Shown here: one piece after another, positions 1 to 8,820 of the stretch
Layout: every line of letters starts with the position of its first letter
Numbering within the stretch: the first letter of the stretch is position 1
From: Flavobacterium marginilacus
GTDB taxonomy: Bacteria; Bacteroidota; Bacteroidia; Flavobacteriales; Flavobacteriaceae
Assembly: GCF_026870155.1 (NCBI RefSeq)
Contig: NZ_CP113975.1
Location: forward strand, 806,001-870,000
DNA length: 64,000 nucleotides
Direction: 5' to 3'
The notes under the pieces: generated by a model
The model's input: only the letters and a program-made list of their open reading frames with translations
Database searches by the model: none
What the model was told of the DNA's origin: nothing
Translations under genes and position numbers: made by a program

Positions 1-226
1 AATATCTGATATTGTTTCCGGTTTCAACTTGATTAGCTTTAAAATGCCCGCAGACACTTTCGTTGCCTGAATTTTCAACCAAATATTTTCGAATTTCGAG
101 ATTCTCCATTTTTCTAAAATCAACAACTGTTTTATTGCAGGAATTACAGAATTTACCATTTTTATCTGGTGTCATTGAATTCCAATTTTGATTACAGGGT
201 TTAGGAATATTTATTTTATTCTCCAT
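1..226 (-). CDS. Partial gene, N-terminus of a Cys-rich zinc-finger-like membrane/regulatory protein
   Basis: Reverse-strand frame open from the ATG at 226 to the window edge, so about 75 N-terminal residues are visible and the C-terminus is missing. It begins MENKINIPKPC and then shows MTPDKNGKFCNSC, a KTVVDF segment and a VCGHF segment. This spacing (C, CxxC, later C) is the start of a common Bacteroidetes family in which a small metal-binding-like head precedes a membrane segment or a carboxypeptidase-regulatory-like domain. The downstream part that would tell which member it is lies outside the window. Function not known. Confidence 0.6.
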   Translation of the reverse strand, partial: MENKINIPKPCNQNWNSMTPDKNGKFCNSCNKTVVDFRKMENLEIRKYLVENSGNESVCGHFKANQVETGNNIRY

Positions 227-278
227 TTTATTTTAAATTGTTGCTTAGAAAAGCTTTTAAGGAAATTGCATTTTTTAC

Positions 279-734
279 TCAGTTAGCTTCTGTTTTTTCA
301 GCTTCAGAATATAATAAACTCTTTGGCAAAAGGTCATTTTGAAAATATTTAATGTCTGCCGTTGTCCAAAAATTAAAGTTTATTAGTCCCATTGATCCAT
401 TATCAAACCAATTCTCATCTCTGTCTTGAATCTGCAATATCCATTTATATGCTTTGTTCTTTTTTGAAAACACTTTTAACCTTGTAATACCTGTTAAACC
501 GAAAAGAAGTTGGTTTAGCATTTCATTAGTTTGATATTCTGTAAAGTCATAGTGCCAATGAAAAGCTCCAAAGTGAAGTGTGCTTTCACGTTGATTTGTC
601 TGCAGCAAAATATTAAAACCCTTTTCGTTTCTACAAAATATTTCAAGTTCATATTCATTTTTTTTGTAGTATTTAATATCAGGATATCTATTTAGTTTTT
701 CAACAATTGTGTCTTTACTATTTTGTTCCGTCAT
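279..734 (-). CDS. Hypothetical protein, 151 aa
   Basis: Complete reverse-strand ORF. No signal peptide or membrane segment; the protein is charged and rich in aromatic residues (an FHWHYDF segment near residue 60, NFWTT near 122). I do not recognise a family. Its size and lone position next to another ORFan resemble small cytosolic immunity-type or cassette proteins, but nothing in the sequence proves that. It lies 52 bp downstream of the start of the truncated gene at the window edge and is not clearly in an operon with it. The 735-902 spacer upstream carries an inverted repeat. Confidence 0.55.
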   Translation of the reverse strand: MTEQNSKDTIVEKLNRYPDIKYYKKNEYELEIFCRNEKGFNILLQTNQRESTLHFGAFHWHYDFTEYQTNEMLNQLLFGLTGITRLKVFSKKNKAYKWILQIQDRDENWFDNGSMGLINFNFWTTADIKYFQNDLLPKSLLYSEAEKTEAN

Positions 735-774
735 TTGTTTGTTGTGTACTTTTAAAATGCTCTATAACGTTTCG

Positions 775-886
775 CTTGCTACAAGAGATTTAGGATTAAA
801 TTATGCTTTATTTTCGGATTTACCTAAGCACCTAAATACAAGACTATTTTTAAATTAAGCCAATTGCCCAAATTTATTGTAGCAAG
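775..886. repeat. Inverted repeat in the spacer between two ORFans
   Basis: CTTGCTACAA at 775-784 and TTGTAGCAAG at 877-886 are perfect 10-bp inverted arms about 92 bp apart. Immediately beyond the right arm, GTTGGCAGA (888-896) is the inverted copy of TCTGCCAAC at 1544-1552 on the other side of the next gene. The pattern looks like a small recombinational or repetitive intergenic element rather than a terminator, because the arms are too far apart. Confidence 0.45.
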
Positions 887-902
887 TGTTGGCAGATCAC
901 TT

Positions 903-1514
903 CTATTTTTCAGGTTTGTAATCATATTCTTCGAATAAATTAACAAGCTTTACTAATTTAATTTCAATATCTTTTAAAGAGTTTTCATCAAATTCTTTCC
1001 TTTTTATTTTTAAAACAAATACCCTAAAAATGAAATTTTCAAAATTTAATTCTTTGAGTTTTTTTTCAAAATATTTTAGTTTAGCATTTTCTATATCTTT
1101 ATTTATTGCGCATATATAAAAAGCGATTTCCTTATATTCAAATTTTATTTCAACTTCAAAACTCTTTATATTTTTAGACAATATTTTTGTTGCAAAAAAA
1201 CATTTTGAGTCTTGATTCATTAATTTTTCCGAATAGCCAAAACTATTTTCATTTTTATCAGTTTTTGCTATTATAAATTTTTTATAATATCGTTTTTCAT
1301 TCTCCCAATGTAAATATGCAGTAAGAAGAATCAATATTGGAAATAGAAATCCTGCAATCATCAAGATTAGAAGCAATAAATTAATGCTCGGAAATTGGTT
1401 TTGATTGAACTTTGCTAAAATCAAAAAGATTGAATAAACAGATAAACATAAAATTGAAGTAATTTTAAAAGCAAATGGTAATTTAGGTTTGTTCAGTTCT
1501 AAAAATTCTTTCAT
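903..1514 (-). CDS. Hypothetical membrane protein, about 203 aa
   Basis: Reverse-strand ORF. An upstream in-frame ATG at 1571 would add 19 residues, but the ATG at 1514 (MKEFLELNKPK) follows a purine-rich AGAAAATAGAAA stretch and starts just before the first hydrophobic segment, so I prefer it. Two transmembrane helices are visible, at about residues 17-37 and 45-67. They are followed by a Lys/Glu-rich cytosolic domain of alternating beta and helix character. No family recognised. The gene is bracketed by an inverted TCTGCCAAC/GTTGGCAGA pair, which suggests it may have arrived as a cassette. Confidence 0.5.
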   Translation of the reverse strand: MKEFLELNKPKLPFAFKITSILCLSVYSIFLILAKFNQNQFPSINLLLLILMIAGFLFPILILLTAYLHWENEKRYYKKFIIAKTDKNENSFGYSEKLMNQDSKCFFATKILSKNIKSFEVEIKFEYKEIAFYICAINKDIENAKLKYFEKKLKELNFENFIFRVFVLKIKRKEFDENSLKDIEIKLVKLVNLFEEYDYKPEK

Positions 1515-1703
1515 ATTTCTATTTTCTTCTTTTGGTTGAAGTGTCTGCCAACTTGTATATTTAAGCAACAACCTTTCACATATCTATCCAAATTTAGATA
1601 AATGTACAAATATTTGTTTCAGATTATTGATGAGGTATTCAAAAAAAATGCGTTTTTTCTGAAAAATAAAATCAGTAAACTAACTCCGATGGAGAGATAT
1701 CTC

Positions 1704-1748
1704 CGATCAAGAAAAACAAGACTTTCTTGCCGAAGTTTTTCTTGATCG
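1704..1748 (-). terminator. Perfect 14-bp stem, probable terminator
   Basis: CGATCAAGAAAAAC (1704-1717) and GTTTTTCTTGATCG (1735-1748) pair perfectly around a 17-nt loop, about 70 bp beyond the stop codon of the TonB-like gene at 1815. No long U run follows, so it could also be a repetitive palindrome. The rest of the 1515-1814 spacer shows no gene. Confidence 0.45.
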
Positions 1749-1814
1749 AGAATTGTAGTTGTACAGCGGAATTGCTGTTGAAAATGCACAAAAGCTGTGC
1801 TCCTGATCGTAGGA

Positions 1815-2786
1815 TTAATTCAAACTGAAGTTATAAATAATTTTTCCAACTTGTTTTATTGGGGCATTGCTGTCAGATTCCCATTTGGTATTCATTGCAG
1901 CAATTCGAGCCTGATCTAAAAGACAGCTTGCCGTATTAGTTGTTCCTTTTACTCCTGGTGTTGCACTTATGGTTTTTCCGTTTTGATCAACAGAAATTTC
2001 CACAACCACCTTTCCGGATTCGTTGCAGGTATATTTTGGAGCGGGTTTGGATAGCGCTTTTCTGTTACCAAGCGAGTAACCGGAACCGCCTCCAGTACCT
2101 CCGCCAGAACCGCCTCCGCTTCCAGGACCGTAACCGCTGCCATTGCCAATACCGTTTCCTGTTCCGTTACCGCCACCTGTTCCTCCGCCGGAACCTCCCG
2201 TGCCATAGTAGCCGGTTGCGGTCAGACTTCCGTTGGATTTTCCTTTGTTGCCGGCAGTATTATCGTTGCCGTCACCTCCTTTTTTGGAACCTTTTAGTAT
2301 GCTGGATAAGGCATCATTCGTAGAATTGGATACTTTTGGTTTTACGGCTTCGGGTTTAGGAGTTTCCTTGACAACCACTTCGGTTTTTTTAGGTTTCTCT
2401 TTCTGCGGAATTACGACACTTTCTTCGGTGGTATTTTCTTGTGATAAAATGGATTCCTGAGGCGTGCTTTTTGCAGGAGTCTGTTTGGCTTCATTTTGAA
2501 CATTCAAAGCCTCACTTTTTGTGTCTCTGCCTGATCCCAAATCGCTGTCGCCAAAATTTATTGTAACGCCTCCGCCTCCTCCGCCAGCAAGTGCTGCATT
2601 GTTTTCCGGATTATATGGTGGCCAAAAGCGTAAAAAAAACATTAATAAAAGCAGCATGCCAAAAATAATACTTGACATAATCAAAGATTTTTTCTTATCA
2701 GATAGGGAAGAGTTTAAGATAAAACCAAAAAGCAGTCCAAAAAAAAGGAATGTTAGACGACTAATGTTTCTTGATGCAGTGCTCAT
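1815..2786 (-). CDS. TonB-like energy transducer protein
   Basis: Energy-transducer type protein. Hydrophobic segments lie at about residues 8-27 and 35-52, followed by a periplasmic RFWPPYNPE segment and a run of six Gly before VTINFGD. Then comes a Lys/Pro/Glu-rich linker (about 125-150), a Gly-rich stretch (about 195-240), and a C-terminal TonB-type beta domain (about 245-323, GKVVVEISVDQNGK then a QARIAAM helix). TonB normally carries force from ExbBD to outer-membrane receptors. Here no exbB/exbD gene is adjacent and the gene stands alone. The extra first hydrophobic segment is unusual, and the true start could be internal. The Gly/Pro-biased region creates many spurious ORFs on the other strand. 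Confidence 0.7.
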   Translation of the reverse strand: MSTASRNISRLTFLFFGLLFGFILNSSLSDKKKSLIMSSIIFGMLLLLMFFLRFWPPYNPENNAALAGGGGGGVTINFGDSDLGSGRDTKSEALNVQNEAKQTPAKSTPQESILSQENTTEESVVIPQKEKPKKTEVVVKETPKPEAVKPKVSNSTNDALSSILKGSKKGGDGNDNTAGNKGKSNGSLTATGYYGTGGSGGGTGGGNGTGNGIGNGSGYGPGSGGGSGGGTGGGSGYSLGNRKALSKPAPKYTCNESGKVVVEISVDQNGKTISATPGVKGTTNTASCLLDQARIAAMNTKWESDSNAPIKQVGKIIYNFSLN

Positions 2787-2958
2787 TATTTATTATTATG
2801 GTATTAGAACGCTGAAAAGTACTAAAAATTGTCAAGAATAAAAAATGAGCTAAGTGTAAAAGATGTGAATTGAGAAGAGCTGGTGATAAAAAATCAGTTA
2901 AAGTATTTTAAAGAAACTGTCTGCGTTCAATCAGGATACTCAAAAAAAAAGACTTTCA

Positions 2959-2966
2959 TAAATTTG
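2959..2966 (+). promoter_or_regulatory. Putative -7 box upstream of the GH78 gene
   Basis: TAAATTTG fits the Bacteroidetes -7 consensus TAnnTTTG and lies 70 bp before the rhamnosidase start. No convincing TTG at -33 is present, so this is tentative. Confidence 0.35.
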
Positions 2967-3036
2967 TGAAGCTGTCATAAAAGTGAACTCTTTTTTTAAA
3001 GCAAATTTTATTTTAACCAAATCATAACCACCATTG

Positions 3037-5757
3037 ATGAAGCAGATAAAACAATTTTTAATTTTAGCACTTTTTGTTCTTTCGTTTATTAAAATTACAG
3101 CAGCAAATCCAAATGCACCTTTTAACTTACGCAGTTTTGACAAACAAAATCCTATTGGTACAAATGATAAGCCTTATTTTGGGTGGTATGTAAGCGATAC
3201 GGATAAAAACGAAATACAATCGGCTTATCAGATTATTGTTTCTTCCAGTCTCGCTAATCTTAAAGCTGACAGAGGAGATGTCTGGGATAGTAAAAAGACC
3301 AGTTCCAGAAAACAAAACTATATTTATTTAGAAAAAGCGGCTCTTAAAGCTGCTACTGCTTATTATTGGAAAGTCCGCAGCTGGGATAAAGACGGAAATG
3401 TGAGTGCGTATTCAAATCCTGCTAGTTTTACAACAGGTTTGTTGAATGACAAAGATTGGAAAGCTGCACAATGGATTAAAAGAGATTCAAAAGACAACGA
3501 TGATTTTACTTATTTCAGAAAAAAAGTGAGTCTTCCCAATAAAACAATTAAGAAAGCGATCGTTTACCTTTCTGCCTGTCACAGTTATGAATTATATGTG
3601 AATGGGCAATTTGTTGGCAAAGGATTCAATAATCACTATCCGCAATACAGTTATTACAATGCCTGGGATGTTACTGCATTATTAAAAAAGAATACTGAAA
3701 ACCTGCTGGCATGTCTCACGCACTGGTACGGAGGCGGGCAGGGGCGTGCAGCGGCAAGCCGAGGCATGATTCTAAAAACGATTATCGAATATAGTGATGG
3801 CACACAGACGATTATTGGGTCTGATAAATCCTGGAAACAGACGCAGGCTGCGCAATGGCTTCTTGGCCAGCCGCAACGAGGCGGTGAGGGAGTAGGAAGA
3901 GTAGAATCGGTTGACAGCCGAAAAAGTATTGCTGGATGGAATACCGCAAAACTGGATGATTCCAATTGGAGCAGCGCAGTAGAAATTGGCGCACAGCCTA
4001 CTGCTCCTTGGACAGGTATTTTACCATCCGATTTAACAAGAGTTATTGAAAAAGAAATCAAACCTAAAAGCATACAAAATTTAGGAAATGGAAAATATAT
4101 TATTGATTTAGGCAAAATATACGCCGGCAGTTTCAAGATAAATTTTAAGGAACGTTTCCCAGAAGATACAATCAAAATGCTAGGAGGATTTGCTCTGGTT
4201 GATGACGGAACGGTTTCACCAAAGTTTAACCAATCTACTAATCTGGCCTTTAAATACATTCCGAGCGGCAGTAATTCTGTTTTTAATCCGAATGTTTATT
4301 TTGGAATGCGCTACTTACAGGTTGATAATGCACCAAATGAACTGAATCAAAGCAATGTCAGTTTTATCAGCCGTCATTTCGAATTGGATTCTTCTCGTTC
4401 TTCATTTGAAACATCGAATGAAATGCTGAATAAAACGTGGGAGTTAATGAAGCATACTTTAATTCTGGGGGCACAGGAAGATTTTGTTGATACGCCGACA
4501 AGAGAAAAAGGAGGTTTTTTATTGGACAGCTGGTCACAGGCCGTTCCTTGTATGAGTGTAATGTATGATCGTACGATGAATATGCGTACGCTAAACGAAT
4601 TTTTAGAATCTCAGGATCAGTATTGGCCTGACGGACGATTAAATGCCGTGTATCCAAATGTTGACGGCGGAAGGGATATTCCCGATTTTACTCAGGCTTA
4701 TCTTCTGTGGGTTTGGGATTATTATATGCAGACTTCTAATATTGAATTTTTAAAGTCCAATTATTCCCGATTGAAAAAAATAGCCGATTATGTTGATGCT
4801 TATAAAAATGAAAGTACAGGATTAATCCATCAGTTAAAAGGCGGAAAAGGGCCTTATGAATTTGGAATTATTGACTGGCCTGCAACCATGCGCTATGGCT
4901 ACGACATGACTGCAGATTCCAGAACGGTTATTGATGCTTATGCTTATGAGGATTTCAATATTCTCTCAAAAATTGCCGAAGTCGTTGGTAATTCTGCAGA
5001 TAAAGCACTTTATGCAGAGAAAACCGAAGCTGTTAAAAAAGCAATTAACACAAATCTTATTAATCAGGATGGTGTCTATATTGATGGAATTCACAATGAT
5101 AAAAGTGTGAGTACTCATGTCTCACAGCATGCAAACATTCTTCCTTATGCGTTAAATATTGTACCCGAAACAAATAAAAAGCAAGTTATAGAAGAAATCA
5201 AAAAACAAAAAATGAATATCGGAATGGTTTGTCTGCGCTGGCTGCCGGAATCAATTGGACAGGCTGATGAAGGAGCACATCTGGTTGATTTATATACTAA
5301 TCCTGAATGGGAAGGCTGGGCAAAAACCATTACAAAGGGAGCTACTGCAACCTGGGAATCCTGGGATGCAGATACAACTGGCCAAAGTATGTCGCATCCA
5401 TGGGGAGCGGTAGGTCTGCTGGCTATGCAGAATTATATTTTAGGAATAAAAGCCTTAAGCCCGCAGCATGAAAAAATCCAGATAAAACCACTTTGGTTCG
5501 GTGACAAACTAACGTATGCCAAAGGAATTTATCCAACGGATAAAGGAGATGTCAAAGCTGACTGGAATTACACAAATAATAATTATCGTTTAAAAATAAC
5601 TGTTCCTGTCAATTGTACTGCAAAAGTGTACGTGCCAAAATGCGGTAAAAAAGGAACTGCAGTTAAATTGGATAACAGAGAAGTAGCGGCTGTCGAGGAA
5701 GGAAATTATCTTTATTTGGACAACATTGGTTCGGGAGAACATTCTTTTGAAAGATAA
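3037..5757 (+). CDS. Alpha-L-rhamnosidase, GH78
   Basis: Secreted glycoside hydrolase that removes terminal alpha-L-rhamnose from plant or microbial glycans. A signal peptide is visible at residues 1-23 (MKQIKQFL... ending ITAA). An N-terminal Fn3-like domain follows (about 25-135), then two beta-sandwich domains (YELYVNG and GWNTAKLDDSNW segments), an (alpha/alpha)6 barrel and a C-terminal beta domain. The catalytic signature DTPTREKGGFLLD gives D485, E490 and D497, matching the spacing of the family acidic triad, and the distal glutamate is E774 in TWESWDAD. I chose ATG 3037; a TTG just upstream would add one Met only. The GH43 gene follows 57 bp downstream on the same strand. Confidence 0.9.
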   Translation: MKQIKQFLILALFVLSFIKITAANPNAPFNLRSFDKQNPIGTNDKPYFGWYVSDTDKNEIQSAYQIIVSSSLANLKADRGDVWDSKKTSSRKQNYIYLEKAALKAATAYYWKVRSWDKDGNVSAYSNPASFTTGLLNDKDWKAAQWIKRDSKDNDDFTYFRKKVSLPNKTIKKAIVYLSACHSYELYVNGQFVGKGFNNHYPQYSYYNAWDVTALLKKNTENLLACLTHWYGGGQGRAAASRGMILKTIIEYSDGTQTIIGSDKSWKQTQAAQWLLGQPQRGGEGVGRVESVDSRKSIAGWNTAKLDDSNWSSAVEIGAQPTAPWTGILPSDLTRVIEKEIKPKSIQNLGNGKYIIDLGKIYAGSFKINFKERFPEDTIKMLGGFALVDDGTVSPKFNQSTNLAFKYIPSGSNSVFNPNVYFGMRYLQVDNAPNELNQSNVSFISRHFELDSSRSSFETSNEMLNKTWELMKHTLILGAQEDFVDTPTREKGGFLLDSWSQAVPCMSVMYDRTMNMRTLNEFLESQDQYWPDGRLNAVYPNVDGGRDIPDFTQAYLLWVWDYYMQTSNIEFLKSNYSRLKKIADYVDAYKNESTGLIHQLKGGKGPYEFGIIDWPATMRYGYDMTADSRTVIDAYAYEDFNILSKIAEVVGNSADKALYAEKTEAVKKAINTNLINQDGVYIDGIHNDKSVSTHVSQHANILPYALNIVPETNKKQVIEEIKKQKMNIGMVCLRWLPESIGQADEGAHLVDLYTNPEWEGWAKTITKGATATWESWDADTTGQSMSHPWGAVGLLAMQNYILGIKALSPQHEKIQIKPLWFGDKLTYAKGIYPTDKGDVKADWNYTNNNYRLKITVPVNCTAKVYVPKCGKKGTAVKLDNREVAAVEEGNYLYLDNIGSGEHSFER

Positions 5758-5814
5758 TTTGTTTTTGAAACAAAAAATCGTTTTTTGGTCTTTAAAGAAA
5801 TGCAGTTTTAAAAT

Positions 5815-7230
5815 ATGAATTATAAAATTAAATCAATTCTGTCACTATTCTTTTTAGGAATTTATATAGCTGGAAATGCGCAGGAGAAAGAAAAAATAAA
5901 TGCCATTTATTCGGGTGTTCCCTGGTATGATGAAAAAGGAAATGTCGTAAGTGCTCATGGTGCCGGACTTATAAAAGATAACGGCCGGTTTTATTTTTTT
6001 GGCGAATACAAAAGCGATACAGTTATCGATTTTACAGGTTTTAGCTGTTATTCTTCTTCGGATTTATACAATTGGAAATTTGAGAAAATTGTCCTTCCTG
6101 TTCAAGGATCCGGAAAATTAGGGCCAGGCCACATTGGCGAAAGACCCAAAGTGATGAAATGTCCAAAAACAGGCGAGTATATCATGTATATGCATACCGA
6201 TGACCTGAAGTATAAAGATCAGTGTGTGGGTTATGCTACGTCAAAGACGATCAATGGTATTTATACTTTTCAGGGGCCTTTACTTTTTAACGGAGAACCC
6301 ATCAAAAAGTGGGATATGGGTACTTTTCAGGATACTGACGGAAGTGGCTACGTTATAACGCATTCTGGTAATTTATATAAACTTAGTGATGATTACAAAA
6401 GTGTTACGGAACAGATTGTGAAAGACATGACTAAGCATTGTGAAGCTCCAGTTATTTTCAAAAAAGACAGCATCTATTTTTGGCTGGGTTCTTCTCTGAC
6501 TTCATGGGAACGAAATGATAATTATTATTTTACGTCAAATTCCTTAAAAGGACCGTGGAAAGCTCATGAGAATTTCGCACCCAAAAATTCATTAACATGG
6601 AATTCGCAGTCAACATTTGTATTTCCTGTTGTTGGTTCAAAAGGGACTACCTACTTGTTTGGCGGAGACCGCTGGGCTTTTCCGCGTCAAAAATCGGCGG
6701 CGACTTATGTTTGGCAGCCTTTATTGGTAAAAAACGATTCGATTTCTTTGCCTGATTATAAGGAAAATTGGCAGATCAATACCACAACCGGAGAGTGGTC
6801 TGATTTAGCTCTGAAAGGGACAATTATTCAAAATTCAGAAACTGATAAAATAAAGTATTCTGATAACTGGAAGAAACAGTCATCGGCAGATTCTTTTTCA
6901 GATAACAGTTCTGATGTCAAAGGAGCTTCTTTCTCGGTAAATTTTGACGGAACTCAAATTGGACTTTATGGTACAGCCCGTCCAAACGGCGGTTATGCTC
7001 AAATAGAAATTCAGAATCATAATGGAAAAAGAATTCAGTCGAATCTAATTGAAATGTACTGCAAATATCCCGAATCATCTTTAAAATATTTAAGTCCTGT
7101 ATTGAAAAAAGGCAGTTATAAACTTATTGTAACCGTTGTAGGGGAACATGGCAACTGGTATAAAAAAGACGGAACAGGATTTGGCAGTACAGGAAATTTT
7201 GTTTCTTTAGATAAAATAATCGTTAAATGA
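5815..7230 (+). CDS. Secreted GH43-family glycosidase (exo-galactanase/arabinofuranosidase-like)
   Basis: 471 residues with a signal peptide at 1-22 (ending AGNAQ). The N-terminal five-bladed-propeller region carries the pattern of the GH43 subfamilies active on arabinogalactan side chains: AHGAGLIK, FFGEYK, SCYSSSDLYNWKF, GERPKVMKCPKTGEYIMYMH, FQDTDGSGYV and CEAPVIFK. From about residue 350 a C-terminal beta-sandwich of galactose-binding type follows (GASFSVNFDGTQIGLYG to VSLDKIIV). With the GH78 enzyme in front it suggests attack on rhamnose-containing arabinogalactan or rhamnogalacturonan. Exact subfamily and substrate cannot be fixed by eye. No SusC/SusD pair or sensor lies nearby. Confidence 0.8.
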   Translation: MNYKIKSILSLFFLGIYIAGNAQEKEKINAIYSGVPWYDEKGNVVSAHGAGLIKDNGRFYFFGEYKSDTVIDFTGFSCYSSSDLYNWKFEKIVLPVQGSGKLGPGHIGERPKVMKCPKTGEYIMYMHTDDLKYKDQCVGYATSKTINGIYTFQGPLLFNGEPIKKWDMGTFQDTDGSGYVITHSGNLYKLSDDYKSVTEQIVKDMTKHCEAPVIFKKDSIYFWLGSSLTSWERNDNYYFTSNSLKGPWKAHENFAPKNSLTWNSQSTFVFPVVGSKGTTYLFGGDRWAFPRQKSAATYVWQPLLVKNDSISLPDYKENWQINTTTGEWSDLALKGTIIQNSETDKIKYSDNWKKQSSADSFSDNSSDVKGASFSVNFDGTQIGLYGTARPNGGYAQIEIQNHNGKRIQSNLIEMYCKYPESSLKYLSPVLKKGSYKLIVTVVGEHGNWYKKDGTGFGSTGNFVSLDKIIVK

Positions 7231-7231
7231 A

Positions 7232-7270
7232 AAACGAATCAAACCGATTTAAATCTAGCTTGATCCGTTT
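7232..7270. terminator. Bidirectional hairpin between convergent genes
   Basis: AAACGAATCAA (7232-7242) pairs with TTGATCCGTTT (7260-7270) with one mismatch, and the loop contains a second small palindrome GATTTAAATC. It lies between the converging GH43 and glutamate dehydrogenase genes, where it can serve both. Confidence 0.55.
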
Positions 7271-7289
7271 AGAAGAAAGTAAAAAAAAA

Positions 7290-8516
7290 TTATACTAATT
7301 GTTTCAGTGCAATTTCAAAAGCGGTTGCACTGATATTTGTTTTGGATGGATTCAAAGCATGTGTTTTTTCAATGGCATTTTTGATGATTTCAGAAGTGTC
7401 ATGAAAAATAGCTTCGTCTGTCATCTGTACTTTCTTTTCCATGAAATAAGCAAAAACACGAGCCATACCGCAATTGGAAATAAAATCAGGAATCAAGCTT
7501 ACCTTATGATCCACTTCTTCCATTATCGGACCAAAGAAAATTGCCGCGTCGGCAAAAGGAACATTCGCACCACAGGAAATTACTTCGAGTCCGTTGGCAA
7601 TTAAACTATCTATCTGACTTTGTGCAACTAATCTTGACGCTGCACAAGGAGTGAAAATTTCGGCACCAATGTTCCATATTTTTTGATTGATTTCTTCAAA
7701 CGGAATCATATTCTCGGCTACTAATTTGTTTCCGTCTTTGGCAAGGAATAAAGCTTTTATTTCTTCAAAAGTAAAACCTTCTTCATTGATTAATCCGCCG
7801 TCCCGGTCAATAATTCCGATGATTTTGGCTCCCATTTCGGCTAGGTAAAATGCAGCGGCTGATCCTACATTTCCAAAACCCTGTACAATGGCTTTCTTTC
7901 CAGCTACAGTTCCGCCATAGGTATTGTAAAAATGACGTACCGCTTCGGCGACTCCGTATCCGGTAATCATATCAGCTATTGTATATTTTCGGGTAACATC
8001 GGGCGAGAATTTTGGGTTTTCTATTACTTTGATCACACCTTGGCGTAATTGCCCGATTCTATTGATTTTATCGGCTTCGGTAGGTTTAAAGTGTCCGTTA
8101 AAAACACCTTCCTGAGGATGCCAGACACCACATTCTTCTGTCATGGGAATAACTTCGTGAATTTCGTCTACATTTAAATCACCGCCTGTTCCGTAATAAC
8201 TTTTTAATAAAGGAGAAACTGCTTTGTACCAGCGCTGTAAAACGCCTTTTTTGCGGGGATCATTCGGGTCAAAATTTATCCCGGATTTTGCTCCGCCAAT
8301 GGCTGGGCCAGAAACCGAAAATTTTACTTCCATGGTTTTTGCCAAAGACAAAACCTCATTCATGTCAAGTCCTTTTCTCATACGGGTTCCTCCGCCTGCG
8401 GCACCGCCCCGAAGAGAGTTTATTACTGTCCAGCCTTCGGCTTCTGTTTCAGAATCTTTCCAGTTGAAAATGATTTCAGGAGCTTTATTTTCGAATTTAT
8501 TTAACAAATCTTTCAT
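7290..8516 (-). CDS. Glu/Leu/Phe/Val dehydrogenase
   Basis: NAD(P)-dependent oxidative deaminase of amino acids. The family signature is clear: a Gly-rich substrate region (RGGAAGGGTRMRKG), the catalytic lysine stretch GPAIGGAKSGI, YYGTGGDLNVDE, and the Rossmann dinucleotide motif GFGNVGSAAA at about residue 215. The ORF could begin at 8543, but the flavobacterial family starts at MKDLLNKFE, so I use ATG 8516 (408 residues). A TATATTTG box at 8541-8548 on the reverse strand lies 24 bp upstream and fits a -7 element. Single-gene unit between two hairpins. Confidence 0.9.
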   Translation of the reverse strand: MKDLLNKFENKAPEIIFNWKDSETEAEGWTVINSLRGGAAGGGTRMRKGLDMNEVLSLAKTMEVKFSVSGPAIGGAKSGINFDPNDPRKKGVLQRWYKAVSPLLKSYYGTGGDLNVDEIHEVIPMTEECGVWHPQEGVFNGHFKPTEADKINRIGQLRQGVIKVIENPKFSPDVTRKYTIADMITGYGVAEAVRHFYNTYGGTVAGKKAIVQGFGNVGSAAAFYLAEMGAKIIGIIDRDGGLINEEGFTFEEIKALFLAKDGNKLVAENMIPFEEINQKIWNIGAEIFTPCAASRLVAQSQIDSLIANGLEVISCGANVPFADAAIFFGPIMEEVDHKVSLIPDFISNCGMARVFAYFMEKKVQMTDEAIFHDTSEIIKNAIEKTHALNPSKTNISATAFEIALKQLV

Positions 8517-8540
8517 TGGGTGTGATATATTTATTTTTGG

Positions 8541-8548
8541 CAAATATA
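8541..8548 (-). promoter_or_regulatory. Putative -7 box of the dehydrogenase gene
   Basis: Read on the reverse strand this is TATATTTG, a full match to TAnnTTTG, 24 bp before the ATG at 8516. No -33 TTG at standard distance. Confidence 0.4.
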
Positions 8549-8610
8549 TAAAAGGTTTTATGAGAAAGATATAGTTGTGTATTTTTTTTGAATTTGAATT
8601 ACCAGCATAA

Positions 8611-8655
8611 AAAAAGTGCTTTTCTATTTGTTAAATAGATTGAAAAGCACTTTTT
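8611..8655. terminator. Strong hairpin, 14-bp perfect stem
   Basis: AAAAAGTGCTTTTC (8611-8624) pairs with GAAAAGCACTTTTT (8642-8655). The loop has its own CTATTT/AAATAG pairing. A and T runs on both sides make it usable in either direction. It sits between the dehydrogenase promoter and the gene at 8821. Confidence 0.6.
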
Positions 8656-8706
8656 GTATTCGGGGCAATTTGAACTAATAATAGGAAACCAGCTGTTTTT
8701 TAAAAT

Positions 8707-8760
8707 AAAATGAGCACGACATTATTGGTATGGCAACCAACTTCAATCAATGCTCATTTT
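8707..8760 (-). terminator. Hairpin downstream of the chalcone-isomerase-like gene
   Basis: AAAATGAGCA and TGCTCATTTT form the outer stem, with TTGGT/ACCAA pairing inside. On the reverse strand a T-rich tract follows. It is about 60 bp past the stop codon at 8821. Confidence 0.55.
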
Positions 8761-8820
8761 GTAGATGTGGTATTAAATCTGTGGTATTAAACTGTTTCAG
8801 GAATAATGATATTTTCAGTA

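Noticed and set aside
1940..2323. Plus- and minus-strand ORFs overlapping the TonB-like gene
   Set aside because: They are frame shadows created by the Gly/Pro-rich linker, with Arg/Cys-rich or Val/Ala-rich low-complexity translations and no family resemblance.
2940..3143. Minus-strand 67-aa ORF in front of the rhamnosidase
   Set aside because: Overlaps the signal peptide region of the GH78 gene and has no coding character of its own.
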